Source: Aphanocapsa lilacina HA4352-LM1
GTDB lineage: Bacteria > Cyanobacteriota > Cyanobacteriia > Gloeobacterales > Gloeobacteraceae
Assembly (NCBI GenBank): GCA_019359725.1
Contig: JAHHGR010000029.1
Span: 1 to 49,296 of the forward strand
DNA: 49,296 nt
Reading direction: 5' to 3'
Shown: piece by piece, positions 44,422 to 49,296 of the stretch
Position numbering within the stretch: position 1 is the stretch's first letter
Layout of the letters: the number at the start of each line of letters is the position of its first letter
Position numbers and translations under genes: made by a program
Notes under the pieces: model-generated
Databases searched by the model: none
Told to the model about the DNA's origin: nothing
Seen by the model: only the letters and a program-made list of their open reading frames with translations

Positions 44422-44616
44422 TCAGGTGGCTTCGTTGGTGAGCGGTCGACGGCCGTCAATGCGGCAGGAAGGCCGCTCGGGCCAGCCCTCGAAGTCACCT
44501 GAAATTTCGCCTTTGAACGCTTCAAAGCCGTACTTGGGGAATTTATCGCGATCGGGAAAGAAAATCTGCAAGATTGCCTCAGAAACGTACTGGGCCACCA
44601 GAGCAATCCAACGCAT
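44422..44616 (-). CDS. Small hypothetical protein
   Basis: 64 residues from an ATG with a perfect AGGAGG eight bases upstream, the strongest Shine-Dalgarno in this area. It begins with an amphipathic segment (MRWIALVAQYVSEAILQIFF) and continues DRDKFPKYGFEAFKGEISGD, ending polar. The start might associate with the membrane. No family recognised. The good initiation site and position make a real gene likely. Confidence 0.6.
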   Translation of the reverse strand: MRWIALVAQYVSEAILQIFFPDRDKFPKYGFEAFKGEISGDFEGWPERPSCRIDGRRPLTNEAT

Positions 44617-44722
44617 AATAAGCCTCCTGATCGCAAGATCTTGGCGCGAGACTCATTAATTAGCATCACCTGGCCATTTCGCTTCCGCTTTGCGATTAAA
44701 ATACACAATCAACGATCGCCCG

Positions 44723-45361
44723 ATGTTCATCACCTTTGAAGGCGGCGAAGGCTGCGGCAAGACCACGCAACTGACCCTTTTGGGCGACTGGCTCGAAAAG
44801 CGGTGCCACCGCGTCGTGCGCACCCGCGAACCCGGTGGCACCGCCCTGGGCTGCTCGCTGCGCGGTCTGCTCCTGGATGCCCAAAGCGCAATCACTCCCA
44901 CTGCCGAGTTGCTTCTGTACGCCGCCGATCGGGCCGAACACCTGGCGCGGGTCGTCCGCCCCGCCCTCGCGGCGGGTGCGGTAGTGTTGTGCGACCGCTT
45001 TTATGATTCGACAGTGGCTTACCAGGGCTATGGCCGTAGCCTGGATCTGGGGCTTATCGAGCAACTCAATGCGATCGCCGCCGGCGGGCTGCGGCCGGAT
45101 CTGACTTTCTGGCTCAAACTCGACCCGCAGGTGGGCCTGGCGCGGCGCCTCGCCGGCAACGGCAACACCCCCGACCGCATCGAAGCGGAGGCGCTCGCCT
45201 TCCACCAGCGGGTGCACGCAGGCTTTGGGGCCCTAGCAAGCCGCTACCCGGAGCGCATCCGGTCCGTCGATGCCGCTCAGAGCGTCGAGGCAACCGCCGA
45301 ACAGATCCGCTCTGCTGTAGATGCATTCTTGAATGAGAATCAGTCTAAACTAGAGAAGTAG
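44723..45361 (+). CDS. tmk: Thymidylate kinase
   Basis: 212 residues from the ATG at 44723 (MFITFEGGEGCGKTTQ, the P-loop). The DR(Y/H) motif is LCDRFYDSTVAYQGYGR, REPGGT is the dTMP-binding loop, and the LID region is RRLAGNGNTPDR. It phosphorylates dTMP to dTDP. No clear Shine-Dalgarno is seen; a TTG at 44690 would add 11 non-conserved residues. The FMN reductase gene follows 25 bases later on the same strand. Confidence 0.95.
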   Translation: MFITFEGGEGCGKTTQLTLLGDWLEKRCHRVVRTREPGGTALGCSLRGLLLDAQSAITPTAELLLYAADRAEHLARVVRPALAAGAVVLCDRFYDSTVAYQGYGRSLDLGLIEQLNAIAAGGLRPDLTFWLKLDPQVGLARRLAGNGNTPDRIEAEALAFHQRVHAGFGALASRYPERIRSVDAAQSVEATAEQIRSAVDAFLNENQSKLEK

Positions 45362-45386
45362 CCGAATCCGGCGGGAGAGTGTACTG

Positions 45387-45932
45387 ATGGTCAAAGTTGT
45401 CGGTCTATGCGGAAGTTTGCGCCCGGGCTCCCATGCCGAAAAAGCGCTGCTGCTGGCTCTGGCGGCGGCGGAGGGGGCGGGAGCCCAGGTTGAGTATCTC
45501 GATTTCAAGCAGTTGAATCTGCCCTTTTGCCACGGCGGCGACGAGTACCCGGAGCACCCGGACGTGGAAGTGCTCAAGCGCAAGGTCAAAGAGGCGGACG
45601 CACTGCTGATCGCCACACCCGAGTACCACGGCAGCTTCAGCGGCGTGATCAAAAACGCCCTGGATCTGATGAGTTTCGAGGAGCTTTCCGACAAAGTCTT
45701 CGGTCTGGTGAGCGTGCTGGGGGGTGGTCAGAACAACAACGCCCTCAACGATCTGCGCACGGTGGCCCGCTGGGTGCACGCCTGGGTGGTGCCTGAGCAG
45801 GTGGCGATTGGTCAAGCCTGGAAGCAGTTCGACGCCGAGGGCAACCTCACCGATCCCAAGCTCAAAGATCGCCTCGACAAACTCGCCTACGCCCTGGTCA
45901 AAGCCGCCCGCATGCTGCGCACGACCGCCTAA
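45387..45932 (+). CDS. NADPH-dependent FMN reductase family protein
   Basis: 181 residues of flavodoxin-like fold: VVGLCGSLRPGSHAEKALL is the FMN phosphate loop, LLIATPEYHGSFSGVIKNALD the second flavin site, and VLGGGQNNNALNDLR follows. It is of the azoreductase/chromate-reductase (ChrR, ArsH-related) group. It probably reduces quinones or metals using NAD(P)H. The last four bases overlap the convergent gamma-glutamyltransferase gene (45929-45932). Confidence 0.9.
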   Translation: MVKVVGLCGSLRPGSHAEKALLLALAAAEGAGAQVEYLDFKQLNLPFCHGGDEYPEHPDVEVLKRKVKEADALLIATPEYHGSFSGVIKNALDLMSFEELSDKVFGLVSVLGGGQNNNALNDLRTVARWVHAWVVPEQVAIGQAWKQFDAEGNLTDPKLKDRLDKLAYALVKAARMLRTTA

Positions 45933-47665
45933 AATCCACTCACCTGGCCGTCTTTGCGCATCTCGGAAGCACCGCGGTACACGCGGTTGACCTGGTCCCA
46001 CTGGATGGCCTGGTAGCCGCCGTAGGCTCCCGGGGAGGCGGCGGCGAGCCGGTGACCCCGGCGGACAAGCTCGGTACGGCTATCCTCCCCCACACCGCTT
46101 TCGAGGTTGAGGGTGCCGCCGTCGACCATCACCCGTCCGTCCGGGTCGTTGTCACCGGTGTGGTAGTAGCGCGCCGCGTCCCCGGCCTGCTGCACATCCA
46201 TGCCAAAGTCGACGATGTTGCACAAAATCTGGACGTGGCCCTGGGGCTGCATGTCGCCGCCCATCACCCCGAAACTCATAAACGGCTTACCATTTTGCAT
46301 AACAAAGGCAGGGATGATCGTATGAAAGGGCCGCTTGCCGGGAGCATAGACGTTCGGGTGACCGGGAGTGAGGCCAAATTGCGCCCCCCGGTCCTGGAGC
46401 ATAAAGCCGAGGCCATCCGGCACCAGGCCGCCACCCATGCCTACGTAGTTGCTCTGGATGAGTGAGACCATCATGCCGTCTTTGTCGGCGGTGGTGAGGT
46501 AGATTGTGTCGGCGGCGGGGGGCAGACCGGCCGCCAGACGCGGTTGGGCGCGGTCCATGGCGATGAGCCGCCGCCGGTCCCCAGCGTAGGATTTATCCAG
46601 CAAACCGGCCACCGGCGTCTTGCTGAAATCCGGGTCGGCGTAGTAGCGCGCCCGGTCGGCGAAGGCAAGTTTTTTAGCCTCCACCTGCGCGTGCAGATAA
46701 TCGGCGCTGTTGTGGCCCATGGTCTTGAGATCAAAGCCTTCAAGAATGTTGAGCATCTGCAATGCCGCGATCCCCTGGCCGTTGGGCGGCAGTTCGTAGA
46801 TGTCGTAGCCCCGGTAGTTGACCCGCACCGGCTCGACCCAGGTGCCGGTGTGCCGCTCGAGGTCGGCTCGGCGCAAATATCCCCCGACACGTTGCATGTA
46901 GGCGTCGATGGCGGCGGCGATGCGGCCTTTGTAAAACACGTCCCGGCCGCCTTTGCCGATCGCTTCAAGCGTGAGTGCCAGATCCGGGTTGCGGAAAATT
47001 TCACCTTCGGCCGGGGCTTTGCCGCTGATCAAGTAGGTCTTGCGAAAATTGGCCAGTTCGGGAATCTGGTCTTCGTCGCGCTCGAAGCGACGGAGGTTGG
47101 ACTGCCAGTAACCGGCAATGATCTGCGGCACCGGTACCCCCTCGCGGGCGTAGCGCACGGTGGGAGCAAGCAGTTCGGCCATGGGCAATTTGCCGTAGCG
47201 GCCGTGCAGCATAAACCAGCCATCCACCGCTCCGGGCACGGTCACCGGCAGCGGACCAAAAATCGGGATCGTCGGATTTGCTCCGACAGCGCTTTTCAAC
47301 TGCTCGTAGCTGAGTCCCAGAGGTGAGCGGCCACTGGCGTTGAGGCCCGCGAGCTTGCGCGCTCCCGGATCCCAGACGATGGCGAATAGATCCCCGCCGA
47401 TGCCGTTACCCGTCGGTTCCATCAAGCCCAAAGCGGCGTTGGCGGCGATGGCGGCATCGACGGCGCTGCCGCCTTTTTTGAGCACGTCGATGGCGATCTG
47501 GGTGGCGAGCGGATGGCTGGTGGCGGCCATGCCGTTTTTGGCGATCACCGGGCTGCGCGTCGAAAAGTGAGTTCCGCCTCGATCTCCACCGGGTAGGGCC
47601 GCCGCCGCCGTGGCACCACTGAGCACCAACAGCGCAGTAAACAGCAAAGTCGAGCGCAATTTCAT
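45929..47665 (-). CDS. ggt: Gamma-glutamyltransferase, secreted
   Basis: 578 residues from the ATG at 47665, giving a clear Sec signal peptide (LLFTALLVLSGATAAAALPG). MAATSHPLATQIAIDVLKKG, GGSAVDAAIAANAALGLMEP and GNGIGGDLFAIV are N-terminal family blocks. The autoprocessing/nucleophile Thr region is ADTIYLTTADKDGMMVS, with GMGGGLVPDGLGFMLQDRG after it. It would cleave gamma-glutamyl bonds, e.g. glutathione, in the periplasm, with self-cleavage into two subunits. Confidence 0.92.
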   Translation of the reverse strand: MKLRSTLLFTALLVLSGATAAAALPGGDRGGTHFSTRSPVIAKNGMAATSHPLATQIAIDVLKKGGSAVDAAIAANAALGLMEPTGNGIGGDLFAIVWDPGARKLAGLNASGRSPLGLSYEQLKSAVGANPTIPIFGPLPVTVPGAVDGWFMLHGRYGKLPMAELLAPTVRYAREGVPVPQIIAGYWQSNLRRFERDEDQIPELANFRKTYLISGKAPAEGEIFRNPDLALTLEAIGKGGRDVFYKGRIAAAIDAYMQRVGGYLRRADLERHTGTWVEPVRVNYRGYDIYELPPNGQGIAALQMLNILEGFDLKTMGHNSADYLHAQVEAKKLAFADRARYYADPDFSKTPVAGLLDKSYAGDRRRLIAMDRAQPRLAAGLPPAADTIYLTTADKDGMMVSLIQSNYVGMGGGLVPDGLGFMLQDRGAQFGLTPGHPNVYAPGKRPFHTIIPAFVMQNGKPFMSFGVMGGDMQPQGHVQILCNIVDFGMDVQQAGDAARYYHTGDNDPDGRVMVDGGTLNLESGVGEDSRTELVRRGHRLAAASPGAYGGYQAIQWDQVNRVYRGASEMRKDGQVSGF

Positions 47666-47832
47666 CGCCTGATCATCCTCAACGGCAGTTAAAAAAGATA
47701 TCACCGTCTGCAGAATTCAACTGCACCGGGTGTTACAGACCTCACCCGAGGATGGCAAACTATTTAGAGCGCTTCCCAGTTGCACAAACAGCGCGGACAA
47801 GTGTCTCGATCCTGACGTCTGACATCTACTTC

Positions 47833-48036
47833 TTAGGATTCACGGGGAACAGGAGTGTCTTCGAGTTCAACCTGGACTTCGACTTCACAGAGGCCGTCTT
47901 CCGCGTGCAACGGGCGGCCTTCGAAGTATTCGAAGTTGCCGTCGTAGGCGTTGGCAAAGGAAAACATGCCGCCTCCGAGGGACTTAATCTCGATATTGGC
48001 TCCCTTTGGAAGCCGAATGCCGCCCGGGTTGTACAT
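47833..48036 (-). CDS. Small hypothetical protein behind the patatin-GAF gene
   Basis: 67 residues, starting five bases after the patatin-GAF stop with AAGGGG upstream, so probably cotranscribed. It begins MYNPGGIRLPKGANIEIKSL, has Gly/Phe/Tyr-rich strands (GGGMFSFANAYDGNFEYF) and an acidic end. It could be a small beta-barrel. I do not recognise it. Confidence 0.55.
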   Translation of the reverse strand: MYNPGGIRLPKGANIEIKSLGGGMFSFANAYDGNFEYFEGRPLHAEDGLCEVEVQVELEDTPVPRES

Positions 48037-48041
48037 GGCCG

Positions 48042-49181
48042 TTACCCCTTGTCCAAAAGCTTCGCCAGGATCGCCGACCAGCTGAGGGCTGTGTCGTTGA
48101 CATATCTTTTATGGTCCCGCACCCAACCGGTAGCGTCAAGGGCAGCGTCGGTATCCACCGATAGAACGCCGATGCGGTCCAGTTCGGTGCGCGGCTGGGC
48201 GGTGGGGGTCCACTCGAAGATGGGCACCGACAGGACGGCTTTGCGGTCGCGGCGCACCCGGTTTTGCAAAGCTTTCGACATGCCGTCCTGGTGGGCAGCC
48301 AGCAAATCGGTGGCGACAATGTCGCGCTCCTGCCAGGCCCGGCCGCAAGAGCCGGTACCAAAGGGCAACTCCAGATCGATATCCGGGTCGCTATCCATTC
48401 CGAACTGGTAGACAACCAGCAGGGTACTCCGTTCAGTGGGCAGCATCAGGTTCGCCCGCACGTTCGTCGCACCGGTATGTTCCTGAAACTGTCGGGCAAT
48501 CACCATCAACAGCGGCGTGACGATGGTGGGCGGGATGTACAGCGCCTGCAAAGCTTCCACGGAGGTGGTGGCCTGGTCGAGTTGGGGAAGGTTGCTGTTA
48601 AAAAATGTCGTGGTGGCCACGTATCCGGCGTTGTACAGTTCGATGCGCCTCTCTTTGGAAAGCCCAAAATCCAGGGTACCGATGTCCTTGGGAATGGACA
48701 CCGGAATGTAATAAATGGTCTTGGGAATCACCTTGCGCATCAAAAAATCGTTAGATTCGAGCGCCGTAGAGATCATGTCGAGCCCGAACTGTTTGATGCC
48801 GTATTCCTGCCCGGGCTCGCTGTGGGGGGCCACCAGGTCAAAGGCAAACACCGGGATAAGTTCATCGCGGCGTTCCTTCTCGAAGAGAAAAACAGGCAGG
48901 TTGCTGCTCAAACCGCCGTCCACCAGATAGCGATCGTTGACTTGCACCGGTTTGAAAACAAACGGATAGCTCATCGACGCGCGGACGGCATCGAGTACAG
49001 AACCGCTCTGCTCGTCGCCGCCCTGACCGGAGTAGACCAGCGGTCCCTTGGTTCTCAGATCCGAAGAGACGATCTTGAGTAGGGGAAGCTTCAGCTGATT
49101 CAATTGGTAGAAAGAAATATCGGCTTCCAACTCCAGCGCAGGCAGTTGGGATTTGATTTTTTGGAGTAGAAATTGGCCCAT
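48042..49181 (-). pseudogene. Patatin-like phospholipase with C-terminal GAF domain, 5' end lost to IS30
   Basis: 379 codons from an ATG that straddles the IS30 boundary. Residues about 15-200 are the middle and end of a patatin domain: VDGGLSSNLPVFLFEKER carries the catalytic Asp. The N-terminal glycine-rich oxyanion region and the GxSxG nucleophile are absent. Residues about 230-370 form a GAF domain (VIARQFQEHTGATNVRANLM and GVLSVDTDAAL). Family members of this kind normally carry 100 or more residues ahead. Without the Ser it cannot hydrolyse lipids, although the GAF part may still be made. The rest of the reading frame is undamaged, so the insertion looks recent. Confidence 0.75.
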
Positions 49182-49296
49182 TCAAGTTTGAAGTGCAACA
49201 GCACCTGACTGAGCTAAGAATACCTCCCGTGGTGTCCGATAACCAAGCACTTTTCGCGGGCGGTCATTGATCATGTCCATTGCCCTTTGCACCTGC
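49180..49296 (-). mobile_element. IS30-family element, 3' end (partial, runs off the right edge)
   Basis: On the minus strand the last 37 transposase codons read MINDRPRKVLGYRTPREVF, the IS30 C-terminal signature, and end at a TGA (49184-49182). The TGA lies inside the terminal sequence 49180-49199 (ATTCAAGTTTGAAGTGCAAC on the plus strand). That matches the IS30 terminus at 102-121 at 17 of 20 bases. The element continues beyond the window. Confidence 0.85.

Overview
The window looks like GC-rich cyanobacterial chromosome. The evidence is magnesium chelatase ChlH, a large single-chain GltB-type glutamate synthase, a class II FBPase/SBPase, an rne-rnhB pair with a cyanobacterial Arg-rich RNase E tail, a DesA-type desaturase, and adjacent cruF and cruG for glycosylated monocyclic or acyclic carotenoids. 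Base composition and the cruF-cruG gene set best fit a Gloeobacter-like, thylakoid-less lineage. That placement is inference, because no search was run. I saw no tRNA, rRNA or CRISPR array.

Layout. Bases 1-1137 are nested insertion sequence (IS) debris: an IS30 end, a truncated IS4 transposase and a truncated ISAs1 transposase. Bases 1141-3893 look like an integrated plasmid backbone: a ParA/ribbon-helix-helix partition pair with direct repeats upstream, a FinO-like protein, and a winged-helix Rep-like gene split by a 139-bp inverted-repeat element. Bases 3925-10606 hold a Gly-rich membrane protein, a sugar nucleotidyltransferase fused to a degenerate phosphomannomutase domain, the bisphosphatase, and a three-module protein (CBM20-like, SGNH hydrolase, DUF1796-like). 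Bases 10773-12469 hold an IS3-family element lying against a umuC remnant. Bases 12583-24755 are mostly housekeeping: Uma2, desA, chlH, a TIGR03032-type protein, an aldehyde dehydrogenase remnant, rimM, and rne-rnhB. Bases 24897-32391 hold glutamate synthase, a decayed stretch, a zinc-ribbon/FHA protein, an Rpn/DUF4351 protein and a HAD hydrolase. Bases 32388-40271 hold two short minus-strand runs of coupled genes (32388-33365 with the HAD gene; the exported protein with tsaD), cruF-cruG, an orphan PotD-like lipoprotein and a GT1 glycosyltransferase. Bases 40320-48036 hold an IS630 remnant, a DUF218 protein, a second Uma2, an ABC-2 exporter, small proteins, tmk, an FMN reductase and gamma-glutamyltransferase. 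The window closes with a patatin-GAF gene cut at its 5' end by another IS30 end.

Working together: cruF and cruG act in one carotenoid pathway. rne and rnhB form a translationally tight operon, with rnhB apparently starting at ATC. The ABC ATPase and permease form one exporter. The ParA and RHH proteins form a plasmid-type segregation module. Both window edges lie inside IS30-family copies on the same strand, so the 49-kb segment is either bracketed by direct IS30 repeats or is a contig that broke at them.
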